The position numbers and the translations under genes were made by a program. Shown here piece by piece: positions 7,468-15,208 of a stretch of DNA of 34,855 bases. Below the pieces are notes generated by a model. The model made no database searches. It saw only the letters and a program-made list of their open reading frames with translations, and was not told where the DNA came from. This DNA comes from Streptococcus mitis bv. 2 str. SK95. GTDB lineage: Bacteria; Bacillota; Bacilli; Lactobacillales; Streptococcaceae. The stretch is taken from contig NZ_AFUB01000050.1 in NCBI RefSeq assembly GCF_000222705.1, positions 1-34,855 of the forward strand. The letters run 5' to 3'. Position 1 is the stretch's first letter; each line of letters opens with the position of its first letter.

Positions 7468-9246
7468 TCAATTCTCCTCCAAATATAAATCTAATGCAAG
7501 TTTTCCATACTGCTTGGTATAACGATACCAGATGTAGAGAAATTCACCTACTGGTTTTCCAACGCTTTCTTGGAACAGAGCCCATAAAAACCAATAATAT
7601 GAAGTCACTGATACATAGGCAAAATAGTGACGTTTAGTTTTCTTATCTGGAACTTCTTGTAAATAGATCTCAAGTACCTTTTCAGCTTCTTCCACTGTAT
7701 AATTTGAACACCCGATAAAGGTTCCTAAATCTCCTGCTGGATCTCCCATACCAGAATATTCCCAATCAATCAAGCTCATTTCGCCAGCTTCATTCAACAA
7801 GAAATTCGGGCTATAAGAATCTCCGTGGCAGAGAACCTTTTTCGTTTGCTCTTCTTGTAGAAACTTTTCGAGGACTGAGACATTCTTATCTAACTCTTCA
7901 AGCCCATCAAATTCAAAACGATTGCTGGCTTTTAGTTTTTGTCTAAAATCATCAATCCCCTCAAATTGATTAAAGGAATGATTTGTTTTTTCTCCAGATT
8001 GGTGCAAGAGTCTCAAGAGCTCCATTGCTTGTGCTACATCATCCCAATTATCATAATCTAGTTGCTTGGCATTAGGGATAAATTCTGAAATTTTCCAGCC
8101 CTCATCCTTGTTCATGGCGACAAAAGTACGGTCAATCTTTAATTTTGCAGCAATTTCCATGGAAGCCGCTTCACTAGCACGATCGATATAATTCTCCGTT
8201 CCTCTACCCGGATGACGGTAAACATATTTCTTCCCTAGGCAGTCAAATGAAAACGAAGTGTTTGTTAAACCGTCTTTTAGGGGTTTAATATTGACAATAT
8301 CTGAAGCTATACATCCTAATGTCTTACAGATATTATCAATGATTTCCGAATTAGTATTCACCAAATAGTGTTCATCAAACTGACGCAACTCATCTAGTGA
8401 ATCAAACTCCTTAACAATGTCTGCTGAATAATGCCGAGCTTCTAAAGGAAGCTCCTTGACGTGACGACTATAATAATCTTCCCAGAGTTGTTCGCGATAT
8501 GGTTCGTGCTTAAATTCAGTTTCTAAAATATCTACAAACTTTTCACTAAATGCACGATCAAAATAAACGTGCCCCACCATAGCCCAAGTATTCGTCCCAC
8601 CGATTTGAATATCGATAATCGTGTGATTGGAGTCTTCCTTAGAGCAGTATTCGTCTGTGTCCCCTTCTGCAAATATAGTCGAATAGTAACCCCTGTAAAT
8701 GTATCGTTCAAACGGATTTTCCGCAAAATAATTATCCGAAGAGCAGATATAAGTGTTAGAAAGTTGGTCTCTGACTAGCATGAGAGAAGAACAGTTGTTG
8801 TACTTGTAGTAATCATTATTCACAACGATTTTAACACCAAATTTTTCTGCTAGATAGAACATTTTTTCCTGCAGATAGCCTACAATAACTGTAATATCCT
8901 CTATCCCAGCTTCTTGCAACTGCTTGATTTCTCTCTCAATCAAACGCTCACCTTTAACTTGAAGCAATCCTTTAGGTAGCTCATAAGACAAAGGAGCAAA
9001 GCGGCTACTCATACCTGCAGCCATGATAATGGCATTCTTCACCTGATACGGAGCTAAAGCCTCCTCACCTAAGTCAGTTAAATGATTTTCCTCACTGATC
9101 CACTTCTCTTCTTTACATTCCTTGAGAAGATTATTTACCGTCCCCAAAGAGATGTCTAGCTGTTCAGCCAATTGTCTCTGCGTAAAGTTTTCGTCTTTGT
9201 GAGTCAACAAAAAACGTAAAAGTTTAAATTGTTTTTCTGATAGCAT
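7468..9246 (-). CDS. Winged-HTH / LicC-like nucleotidyltransferase / LicA-like kinase fusion
   Basis: The protein has 592 residues in three domains. About 1-68 is a winged helix (FTQRQLAEQLDISLGTVNNLL, then EKWISEENHLTDLGEEAL). About 70-298 is a nucleotidyltransferase resembling pneumococcal LicC (CTP:phosphocholine cytidylyltransferase), with AAGMSSR at 76-82, PKGLLQV at 91-97, NNDYYKYNN at 143-151 and a DN at 171-172 where LicC has a metal-binding Asp. About 300-590 is a choline/ethanolamine-kinase or APH-type kinase, with HGDSYSPN at 474-481 (catalytic Asp 476) and IDWEY at 493-497 (metal-binding Asp 494). The likely chemistry is phosphorylation of a small alcohol or amino alcohol, then activation as a CDP (or NDP) derivative. 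A LicC-LicA fusion (LicCA) is known in oral treponemes; the extra DNA-binding domain suggests autoregulation. First gene of the operon. The substrate is unproven. Confidence 0.85.
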   Translation of the reverse strand: MLSEKQFKLLRFLLTHKDENFTQRQLAEQLDISLGTVNNLLKECKEEKWISEENHLTDLGEEALAPYQVKNAIIMAAGMSSRFAPLSYELPKGLLQVKGERLIEREIKQLQEAGIEDITVIVGYLQEKMFYLAEKFGVKIVVNNDYYKYNNCSSLMLVRDQLSNTYICSSDNYFAENPFERYIYRGYYSTIFAEGDTDEYCSKEDSNHTIIDIQIGGTNTWAMVGHVYFDRAFSEKFVDILETEFKHEPYREQLWEDYYSRHVKELPLEARHYSADIVKEFDSLDELRQFDEHYLVNTNSEIIDNICKTLGCIASDIVNIKPLKDGLTNTSFSFDCLGKKYVYRHPGRGTENYIDRASEAASMEIAAKLKIDRTFVAMNKDEGWKISEFIPNAKQLDYDNWDDVAQAMELLRLLHQSGEKTNHSFNQFEGIDDFRQKLKASNRFEFDGLEELDKNVSVLEKFLQEEQTKKVLCHGDSYSPNFLLNEAGEMSLIDWEYSGMGDPAGDLGTFIGCSNYTVEEAEKVLEIYLQEVPDKKTKRHYFAYVSVTSYYWFLWALFQESVGKPVGEFLYIWYRYTKQYGKLALDLYLEEN

Positions 9247-9262
9247 ATCCTCAGCCTCTTTT

Positions 9263-9298
9263 GTTCAATATTTTTATTTATTCTATTATATAATGAAC
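9263..9298. promoter_or_regulatory. Inverted repeat over the -10 region, candidate operator
   Basis: GTTCAATAT at 9263-9271 and TATAATGAAC ending at 9298 form an imperfect inverted repeat. The right half overlaps the -10 box of the accessory promoter and the left half lies in the leader. The half-sites are 5-8 bases and widely spaced, so a DNA loop or two-site binding would be needed. The HTH domain encoded by the first gene is the obvious candidate binder, by inference. Confidence 0.4.
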
Positions 9299-9313
9299 GC
9301 ATACTTTTGTCAA
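9285..9313 (-). promoter_or_regulatory. Near-perfect sigma-A promoter of the accessory operon
   Basis: TTGACA (9308-9313), a 17-bp spacer and TATAAT (9285-9290) match the full consensus. It is the strongest-looking promoter in the window, which would suit a unit held down by a repressor. Confidence 0.9.
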
Positions 9314-9370
9314 GTTAGATTCTATATTAAGAAAACAGGTGCTCAAATCAAGTCCATCAAAATAGGGACT

Positions 9371-9401
9371 AAACGAAGAAAGAGCCCCAAATTGGAGCTC
9401 T
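9371..9401 (-). terminator. Candidate final terminator of the liv operon
   Basis: On the minus strand AGAGCTCC, loop AATTT, GGGGCTCT (8 pairs, one G-U) is followed by TTCTTCGTTT. It lies downstream of the tandem hairpins after livF and just upstream of the accessory-operon promoter. Confidence 0.6.
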
Positions 9402-9416
9402 TCAAATTCATCTACA

Positions 9417-9547
9417 AAACAATCCACTGGATTGGAGGATTACTTATGCAATCCTTATCTGCCGACTAAAAAGGTCCCCCGGACTATAGAGGAATTGCTT
9501 CCGTAACTCTCATCCACCGACTAAAACAATCCACTGGATTGTTTTAG
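9417..9547. repeat. Tandem hairpin array at the 3' end of livF
   Basis: This stretch fills most of the 297-base gap between livF and the accessory operon. Three hairpins are spaced about 55 bases apart: CAATCC/ACT/GGATTG at 9420-9434, GTCC/CCC/GGAC at 9474-9484, and CTAAAACAATCC/ACT/GGATTGTTTTAG at 9521-9547. The linkers of the second and third share CCGACTAAA (9462-9470 and 9517-9525) and a common spacing. The last palindrome contains the livF stop codon (9544-9546). On the minus strand the hairpins end in TTTT, so each resembles a weak intrinsic terminator. I cannot match this to BOX, RUP or SPRITE elements. Confidence 0.7.
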
Positions 9548-10254
9548 CCACCTAGGTATGCTTTTCTGACTTCATCTGATGCTGCGAGTTCTTTTCCTGT
9601 TCCTGATAGGACAATCTTTCCTGTTTCAAGTACATAACCTCGGTCAGAGATAGCAAGGGCCTTGTTAGCGTTCTGTTCAATTAGGAGAACCGTTGTTCCT
9701 TGCTTCTGAATATCTTGGATGATATCAAAAATTTCTTGGATAAAGATCGGGGCAAGTCCCATTGACGGCTCATCCAAGAGAAGGAGCTTAGGTGTTGACA
9801 TGAGCGCGCGTCCCATAGCTAGCATCTGCTGTTCACCACCTGAAAGAGTTGCCGCATCTTGGTTTTTGCGTTCTTCCAGACGAGGGAAACGTGAGAAGAC
9901 TTTTTTCAAGTTAGCTTGATTTTCTTCACGATTTTTCTTTAAAAAGGCTCCCATTTCCAAGTTTTCCATAACAGTCAATCCTGGAAAAACATGGCGTCCT
10001 TCAGGAACTTGTGAAAGGCCACCTGCCACGATTTTTTGCGCTGGCATCTTTTGAATTTCTTTTCCTAAAAACTGAATTTTACCAGCACTTGGACGAACCA
10101 AACCAGAAAGGGTACGAAGAATGGTTGTTTTACCAGCACCATTGGCACCAATCAAGGAAACAACTTCACCTTCATTAACCTCGAAACTTACATCACGAAC
10201 CGCTTGGATCATGCCGTAATGAACAGAAAGGTTTTCAACTTTTAACATAGACAT
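9544..10254 (-). CDS. livF: Branched-chain amino-acid ABC transporter, ATPase LivF
   Basis: This is one of the two ATPases of the Leu/Ile/Val importer. The 236-residue protein has Walker A GANGAGKT at 36-43, the signature LSGGEQQML and Walker B LLLLDEPSMGL, with the LivF-type end (GKELAASDEVRKAYLGG). The start overlaps the livG stop by one base (TAATG), so it is coupled to livG. It is the last gene of livJHMGF. The stop codon sits within a perfect palindrome that begins the tandem hairpin array. Confidence 0.95.
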   Translation of the reverse strand: MSMLKVENLSVHYGMIQAVRDVSFEVNEGEVVSLIGANGAGKTTILRTLSGLVRPSAGKIQFLGKEIQKMPAQKIVAGGLSQVPEGRHVFPGLTVMENLEMGAFLKKNREENQANLKKVFSRFPRLEERKNQDAATLSGGEQQMLAMGRALMSTPKLLLLDEPSMGLAPIFIQEIFDIIQDIQKQGTTVLLIEQNANKALAISDRGYVLETGKIVLSGTGKELAASDEVRKAYLGG

Positions 10255-11018
10255 TAGGCTTCACCTCCTAGATAAGCTTCGATAACACGTTTGTTGTTCT
10301 TGATCTCATCCGGAGTCCCATGAGCAATCAACCGACCATATTCAAGAACATAGATACGCTCAGTGACTTCCATAACCAAATTCATGTCGTGTTCGATGAG
10401 CATGATAGTAATTTTAAATTCGTCTTTGATACGGCGGATCAACTCTGTCAATTCAGCTGTTTCTTGTGGATTCATCCCAGCTGCAGGTTCATCCAAAAAG
10501 AGGATTTTAGGTTCGGTTGCCAGAGCACGAACGATTTCTAATCGACGTTGTTGACCATAGGCCAGATTCTTAGCAAGAGTATCTGCGTCACCATCCAAAT
10601 CAAAAATCTTCAGTAAGTCCAAAGCTTTATTTTTTAATTCTTCCTCATTCTTATAGAAAGCAGGTAAGCGTAGAAAGCTAGCGAGGACATGTTGTTTATG
10701 ATGATTTCCAAAAGCGATGAGAACATTGTCTAAAACTGTCAGATCCTTGAACAAACGAATATTTTGGAAAGTACGACTGAGTCCAAGCGAAGCAATCTTA
10801 TAAGGAGTTTTCCCATTTAGGAGGTGACCATCTAGTGTCACAGTACCTTCGCTTGGTTCATAAACACCGGTCAAGAGATTGAAAAGGGTCGTTTTACCAG
10901 CCCCGTTTGGTCCAATCAAACCAACCAATTCTCCCTCGTTCAATTCAAGAGTGACATCTCCAACAGCTGTTAGACCGCCAAAATGTTTGGTTAACTGTTT
11001 AACTTCAAGTAATGCCAT
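10254..11018 (-). CDS. livG: Branched-chain amino-acid ABC transporter, ATPase LivG
   Basis: This is the second ATPase of the Liv importer. The 254-residue protein has Walker A GPNGAGKT at 36-43, the signature LAYGQQRRLE and Walker B ILFLDEPAAGMNP. The LivG-specific C-terminal helix (GTPDEIKNNKRVIEAYLG) is present. It shares one base with the livM stop upstream (TAATG) and one with the livF start downstream, so livM, livG and livF are tightly coupled. Confidence 0.95.
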   Translation of the reverse strand: MALLEVKQLTKHFGGLTAVGDVTLELNEGELVGLIGPNGAGKTTLFNLLTGVYEPSEGTVTLDGHLLNGKTPYKIASLGLSRTFQNIRLFKDLTVLDNVLIAFGNHHKQHVLASFLRLPAFYKNEEELKNKALDLLKIFDLDGDADTLAKNLAYGQQRRLEIVRALATEPKILFLDEPAAGMNPQETAELTELIRRIKDEFKITIMLIEHDMNLVMEVTERIYVLEYGRLIAHGTPDEIKNNKRVIEAYLGGEA

Positions 11019-11974
11019 TAGTTTTGTCCCTCCTTCTTAGATTTTTTAAAGAAACGTGATAGACTTAATTCCCATGTTCCAAGAAGTCCACCTGGTCTGA
11101 AAATCATAACCAATACAAGAGCCAAGGCGTAGATGATCATACGTACGCTAGCTACATCTTGAAGGAGCATATTTAAAATTCCCAAAACAATCGCTGAAAC
11201 GATGGTACCAGTAATAGATCCAAGTCCACCAAATACAACGATAATCAACACATTGATGGAATTAATAAAGGTGTAATCTTTTGGCACAACAGATCCGATA
11301 AAACCAGCCTGAAGTGAACCAGCAATACTTGCTGTAATGGCACCAAAGACAAAAGCGATAATCTTGATTTTTGTAGTGTTTACCCCAACAGACTCTGCAG
11401 CAATCTCATCCTCACGAACAGATAAAGTAGAGCGTCCAATTGGACTACGTAAGAAGTTGAGAGTTGCAATAGTTGTGATCACCACAAATAGATAAACCAT
11501 TTGCCAGTTGGTAAAGTTTGGAATACCTAGGATACCAGCAGCACCGTTGGTCAAACTTCCACCATTAATGATAAAAATACGGATGATTTCTGAAACACCT
11601 AGTGTCGCAACAGCCAGGTAGTCACCCTTCAAACGGAGTGTTGGAATCCCAACGAGCAAAGCGACTGCACCAGAAATCAAGGCACCCAAGACCATTGCTC
11701 CAAAGAAGGCACCATAGGTTGGTGATTTTGAGCCAATAATCGCTGCTGCATAAGCCCCAATCGCCATAAAACCTGCATGACCGAGTGAGAATTGTCCTGA
11801 AAAACCAACGATTAGGTTCAAACCTACTGCAAGGATGATATTAATCCCAATTTGTTCTAAAATTTGGATATGGAATAGATTAAGAACACCAGCAGAAACC
11901 AATACGCTAACCAATCCATAACCCGCTAACAGAAGGAATAACCAGAGAATATTTACTTTAAGATTTGTCTTCAT
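11018..11974 (-). CDS. livM: Branched-chain amino-acid ABC transporter, permease LivM
   Basis: This membrane subunit has 318 residues and many hydrophobic helices. It contains the family motif SLGHAGFMAIGAYAAA near 65-80 and the conserved ABC-interacting loop (VREDEIAAESVGVNTTKIKI). It pairs with LivH to form the channel of the Leu/Ile/Val importer. It starts three bases after the livH stop. Confidence 0.94.
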   Translation of the reverse strand: MKTNLKVNILWLFLLLAGYGLVSVLVSAGVLNLFHIQILEQIGINIILAVGLNLIVGFSGQFSLGHAGFMAIGAYAAAIIGSKSPTYGAFFGAMVLGALISGAVALLVGIPTLRLKGDYLAVATLGVSEIIRIFIINGGSLTNGAAGILGIPNFTNWQMVYLFVVITTIATLNFLRSPIGRSTLSVREDEIAAESVGVNTTKIKIIAFVFGAITASIAGSLQAGFIGSVVPKDYTFINSINVLIIVVFGGLGSITGTIVSAIVLGILNMLLQDVASVRMIIYALALVLVMIFRPGGLLGTWELSLSRFFKKSKKEGQN

Positions 11975-11977
11975 TGT

Positions 11978-12856
11978 TTACACCTTCTCTTTCACATTCT
12001 TACCAAGGATACCTGCAGGACGAACAATCAGAATCAAAAGTAAGATTCCATATACGATAGCATCACGGAAATCAGACATACCGAAGGCAGTAGCAAATGT
12101 TTCCAACAAGCCAATCACAAATCCCCCTAGAGCTGCACCAGGAATAATCCCGATACCACCCAGTACGGCCGCAACGAAAGATTTTAAACCTGGAGTAACA
12201 CCCATCAATGGTTCAAGAGAGTTGTAGTAAAGGGCGATTAGGACACCTGCCGCTCCAGCAAGGGCTGAACCCAGAGCAAAGGTAAAGCTGATTGTACGGT
12301 TTACGTTGATTCCCATCAATTGAGCTGCGTCACTATCAACTGATACCGCACGCATGGCTTTACCCATTTTTGTTTTTTGAACAATCACCTGCAATAAAAT
12401 CATCAGGAGTAAGGAAACTGCTAAAATCATTAACTGTACGTTTGTCAAGCTGATTGGTCCTAAATCATAGCGAACTGTTTGAATGGCTTGAGGAAAGGCG
12501 CGAGTATTGGCACCGACTAAGTAAACCATTCCATATTCCAGTAGGAAAGACACTCCGATAGCTGTAATCAAAACAGCAATACGTGTAGAGTGTCGCAAAG
12601 GACGGTAGGCAAGAAATTCAATCACAACACCAAGCAGTGCGGTTCCTACCATTGAAATAATCAAAGCTAAAAAGAAATTCATTTGGAAAGAATTAATCAA
12701 AAAGTAACCAATAAAGGCTCCCATCATATAAATATCACCGTGGGCGAAGTTGATGAGTTTGATAATTCCATAAACCATGGTATAACCCAGGGCCAAAAGT
12801 GCATAAACACTACCCAGAATTAAACCATTCACAAGTTGTTGGAGCATAGCATTCAC
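11978..12856 (-). CDS. livH: Branched-chain amino-acid ABC transporter, permease LivH
   Basis: This 292-residue membrane subunit has the LivH signatures LQQLVNGLILGSVYALLALG at the start, INFAHGDIYMMGAF at about 35-48 and AAVLGGIGIIPGAALGGF. It is the first permease gene after the substrate-binding protein gene. A stem-loop lies between livJ and livH (12914-12950), which may set the ratio of binding protein to permease. Confidence 0.94.
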   Translation of the reverse strand: MNAMLQQLVNGLILGSVYALLALGYTMVYGIIKLINFAHGDIYMMGAFIGYFLINSFQMNFFLALIISMVGTALLGVVIEFLAYRPLRHSTRIAVLITAIGVSFLLEYGMVYLVGANTRAFPQAIQTVRYDLGPISLTNVQLMILAVSLLLMILLQVIVQKTKMGKAMRAVSVDSDAAQLMGINVNRTISFTFALGSALAGAAGVLIALYYNSLEPLMGVTPGLKSFVAAVLGGIGIIPGAALGGFVIGLLETFATAFGMSDFRDAIVYGILLLILIVRPAGILGKNVKEKV

Positions 12857-12913
12857 TCTTTTCTATTGTTATTTTTTAGAAAATTTCTCAATTTTCACAA
12901 GTTCATAAACACC

Positions 12914-12950
12914 GAAACAGGGAGTGAGTCAAAGGCTCATTCCCTATTTC
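12914..12950 (-). terminator. Intercistronic stem-loop between livJ and livH
   Basis: A 16-bp stem with a 5-base loop forms from the arms 12914-12929 and 12935-12950; in the minus-strand RNA the non-Watson-Crick positions become G-U pairs. No U-run follows. It is therefore more likely a partial terminator or mRNA 3'-end stabiliser that raises livJ over livHMGF than a full stop. Confidence 0.6.
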
Positions 12951-12966
12951 AGCTACTATTCTAATG

Positions 12967-14127
12967 TTATGGTTTTACAACTTCTGCTGCTTCCACTTTA
13001 CCATTATTCATGGTCATCATGTAAGCAGTTTTCACTGTGTTGTGATCTGCATCAAAGCTCGTTTGACCAGTCACACCATCAAAGTCTTTGGTTTTAGCAA
13101 GGTTGTCCTTGATTTCACCTGAGTTTTTAGCACCTTTTGCAGCATTAGCTACTAGGTAAACTGAGTCATAGGCCAAAGCTGAGAATGTTGAAGGTTCTTC
13201 GTTGTATTTAGCACGGTATGCTTCAAGGAAAGCTTTAGCTTTTGCAGAAACATCAACTGTGGTTGAGAATCCAGAGATGAAGTAAATGTTTGATGCTCTT
13301 TCAGCAGTTGCTTGTTGAACAAATTCTTCACCGTTAAATCCATCACCACCAACGATTGGTTTATCAATTCCCATTCCACGAGCTTGGTTTACAATTTTAC
13401 CTGCTTCTGTGTAGTAACCTGGAACAACGATAGCGTCAAACTCTTTGTCTTTCATTTTAGTAAGGGCTGCTTGGAAGTCAGTATCACCTGCTACAAACGT
13501 TTCATCTGCTACAATCTCACCCTTGTAGGCTTCGCGGAAAGATTTAGCAATACCTTTAGCATAGTCACTAGCATTGTCCGTATAAAGAACAACCTTCTTA
13601 GCGTTCAATTTGTTTGTCACATAGTTTGAAATAATCTTCCCTTGGAAGCTATCTTGGAAAGTTCCGATAAATAGATATTCTTGACCTTTGGTCAAACCGT
13701 CTTGAGTCGCACTTGGTGAAATCAATGGAACCCCTGCTTGAGTAGCGTTGGCTACAGCTGCAGCAGTTGCACCAGATGTCGCAGGTCCTACGATAGCTGT
13801 GACTTTTGATTGGGTCACTAGGTTAGTTGTAACAGAGGCAGCCTCAGCAGTTTCAGATTTGTTGTCTTTGTCTACAACTTCGATTTGTTTTCCGTCGATA
13901 CCACCAGCAGCGTTGATTTCATCAACAGCAAGTTGAGCACCTTTTTGTTCAGAAGTACCATAGGCAGCTACAGCACCTGTTTCTTCAAAGTTAAAACCGA
14001 TTTTGATAGTCTTTTCGTCTACTGGGTTACCAGTTGTGTTTGACGCTCCTGACTTGACCTCTCCACAGGCAGCGAGAAGAGCTACGCTAGCAAGAGCCAC
14101 AAAAGATAGGGCAAATTTTTTCTTCAT
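12967..14127 (-). CDS. livJ: Branched-chain amino-acid binding lipoprotein LivJ
   Basis: This is the extracellular solute-binding lipoprotein of the Liv importer (type I periplasmic-binding fold, Leu/Ile/Val family). The 386-residue protein begins with a lipoprotein signal peptide, MKKKFALSFVALASVALLAA, with the lipobox LAAC and Cys 21 as the lipidated residue. The mature part contains IKIGFNFEETGAVAAYG and VVDKDNKSETAEAAS, and a typical ligand-pocket region GPATSGATAAAV. It is first in the operon, with its own promoter and a CodY-type site between -35 and -10. Confidence 0.95.
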   Translation of the reverse strand: MKKKFALSFVALASVALLAACGEVKSGASNTTGNPVDEKTIKIGFNFEETGAVAAYGTSEQKGAQLAVDEINAAGGIDGKQIEVVDKDNKSETAEAASVTTNLVTQSKVTAIVGPATSGATAAAVANATQAGVPLISPSATQDGLTKGQEYLFIGTFQDSFQGKIISNYVTNKLNAKKVVLYTDNASDYAKGIAKSFREAYKGEIVADETFVAGDTDFQAALTKMKDKEFDAIVVPGYYTEAGKIVNQARGMGIDKPIVGGDGFNGEEFVQQATAERASNIYFISGFSTTVDVSAKAKAFLEAYRAKYNEEPSTFSALAYDSVYLVANAAKGAKNSGEIKDNLAKTKDFDGVTGQTSFDADHNTVKTAYMMTMNNGKVEAAEVVKP

Positions 14128-14168
14128 TTTTAATCTCCTTATAGTTATTTCAAAAATAGTATGTTAAG

Positions 14169-14197
14169 AATATACCGAATTATCAGAAAATTGTCAA
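14169..14197 (-). promoter_or_regulatory. livJ promoter
   Basis: TTGACA (14192-14197), a 17-bp spacer and TATATT (14169-14174) precede livJ. A good SD (AAGGAG) lies just ahead of the ATG. Confidence 0.85.
14178..14192. promoter_or_regulatory. CodY box in the livJ promoter
   Basis: Minus-strand AATTTTCTGATAATT matches the CodY consensus AATTTTCWGAAAATT at 14 of 15 positions. It sits between the -35 and -10 boxes, so CodY bound with branched-chain amino acids and GTP should block transcription. This fits known CodY control of branched-chain amino-acid uptake in streptococci. Confidence 0.8.
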
Positions 14198-14214
14198 CAC
14201 TTTTGTCTCATTTT

Positions 14215-14484
14215 TTAAATGATAACGTTTTCTTCAGTGCGATAGAGATTCCCAACGAAGGGAGTTTCTAGCTCTTGAATGTGACAAAGCCTTACCTTTT
14301 TGATAAATCGTTCCTTAGTTAATTTCTCAACCAAGCCTTCTAGATTCTCAGTTGAGACATAAAGTTGCAGGTAGCGATGCTTTTTGGAATGATAGAAAAC
14401 ATCTCCATATTCCTGTAGTTTTTTTACATCTCTATTATAGTAGAGATAGATGATTAATCCTGATCGATTTGTTTTTTCAAACAT
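14215..14484 (-). CDS. YlbG-like small protein (UPF0298/DUF2129)
   Basis: The protein has 89 residues and no signal peptide or TM helix. The beginning [37 protein letters not shown] and the later [13 protein letters not shown] fit the YlbG family found across Firmicutes, whose function is not established. It lies between clpP and livJ. Its own -10 box (14517-14522) lies between the clpP terminator and the start codon. The Shine-Dalgarno sequence is part of a small palindrome touching the ATG. Confidence 0.8.
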   Translation of the reverse strand: MFEKTNRSGLIIYLYYNRDVKKLQEYGDVFYHSKKHRYLQLYVSTENLEGLVEKLTKERFIKKVRLCHIQELETPFVGNLYRTEENVII

Positions 14485-14495
14485 GAGGAATCCTC
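14485..14495 (-). promoter_or_regulatory. Palindrome enclosing the ribosome binding site of the ylbG-like gene
   Basis: GAGG ATT CCTC lies immediately before the ATG. The GAGG half is the only SD candidate, and pairing with CCUC would hide it in a 4-bp GC-rich hairpin. Confidence 0.4.
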
Positions 14496-14516
14496 TTTCT
14501 AAGAAATCTTCTCCTA

Positions 14517-14522
14517 ATTATA
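14517..14522 (-). promoter_or_regulatory. -10 box for the ylbG-like gene
   Basis: A TATAAT follows directly after the U-run of the clpP terminator, 33 bases before the ATG. The -35 region falls in the terminator stem and is not convincing. Confidence 0.4.
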
Positions 14523-14524
14523 TC

Positions 14525-14554
14525 AAAAAAAGCAAACTCCGTCGAGTTCGCTTT
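14525..14554 (-). terminator. clpP terminator
   Basis: An 11-bp stem (AAAGCGAACTC, loop GACG, GAGTTTGCTTT, one G-U) runs into TTTT on the minus strand, 10 bases after the clpP stop. Confidence 0.85.
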
Positions 14555-14563
14555 CATGCTTTA

Positions 14564-15154
14564 TTAGTTCAAAGAATTGTTGGCCATGATTTCATCAATA
14601 AAACCATATTCAAGCGTTTCTTGGGCGCTCATCCAGTAATCACGTTCCGCATCCGCATGAATTTGCTCAACTGATTTACCAGAGTTATCTGCAAGAATTT
14701 TCTCCAATGTCTTACGAGTTTTGAGCAAGTGTTCTGCTGCGATTGCCATATCCGTTTGTTGGGTACCACCACCTGTACCACCCATTGGTTGGTGAATCAT
14801 GTACTCTGCATTTGGAAGCATGAAGCGTTTGCCTTTTGCTCCACTTGATGCAATGACAGTCCCCATGGATGCAGCCATCCCCATAACAATGGTTTGAACA
14901 TCTGCCTTGATAAAGTTCATGGTATCAACGATTGCCAAACCAGCTGACACAGAACCTCCAGGTGTATTGACATAAAGGTAAATATCTTTTGTGCTATCTT
15001 GGGCATCCAAGAAGAGTAATTGGGCAATAACTGAGTTCGCCATATTATCTTCGACTGGCCCAGTTAGCATGATGATGCGGTCTTTCAAAAGACGGGAGTA
15101 AATATCATAGGAACGTTCTCCACGACTTGTTTGTTCAATAACTACAGGAATCAT
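14564..15154 (-). CDS. clpP: ATP-dependent Clp protease proteolytic subunit
   Basis: This is the serine-protease barrel that degrades proteins unfolded by ClpC, ClpE, ClpX or ClpL. The 196-residue protein has catalytic Ser 96 ([12 protein letters not shown]), His 121 (MIHQPMGG) and Asp 172 (AERDYWM). The length is normal. The promoter carries a CtsR operator, so expression should rise on heat or protein-damage stress. The gene has its own terminator and is effectively monocistronic. Confidence 0.97.
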   Translation of the reverse strand: MIPVVIEQTSRGERSYDIYSRLLKDRIIMLTGPVEDNMANSVIAQLLFLDAQDSTKDIYLYVNTPGGSVSAGLAIVDTMNFIKADVQTIVMGMAASMGTVIASSGAKGKRFMLPNAEYMIHQPMGGTGGGTQQTDMAIAAEHLLKTRKTLEKILADNSGKSVEQIHADAERDYWMSAQETLEYGFIDEIMANNSLN

Positions 15155-15208
15155 TCATTTCTCCTTTTAATGTTGAATTTTCTTAGTCATACGACTCAAT
15201 ATAGAACT

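Noticed and set aside
9417-9547. CRISPR-like array after livF
   Set aside because: The units are hairpins with variable stems and no regular repeat-spacer pattern, and no cas genes are present.
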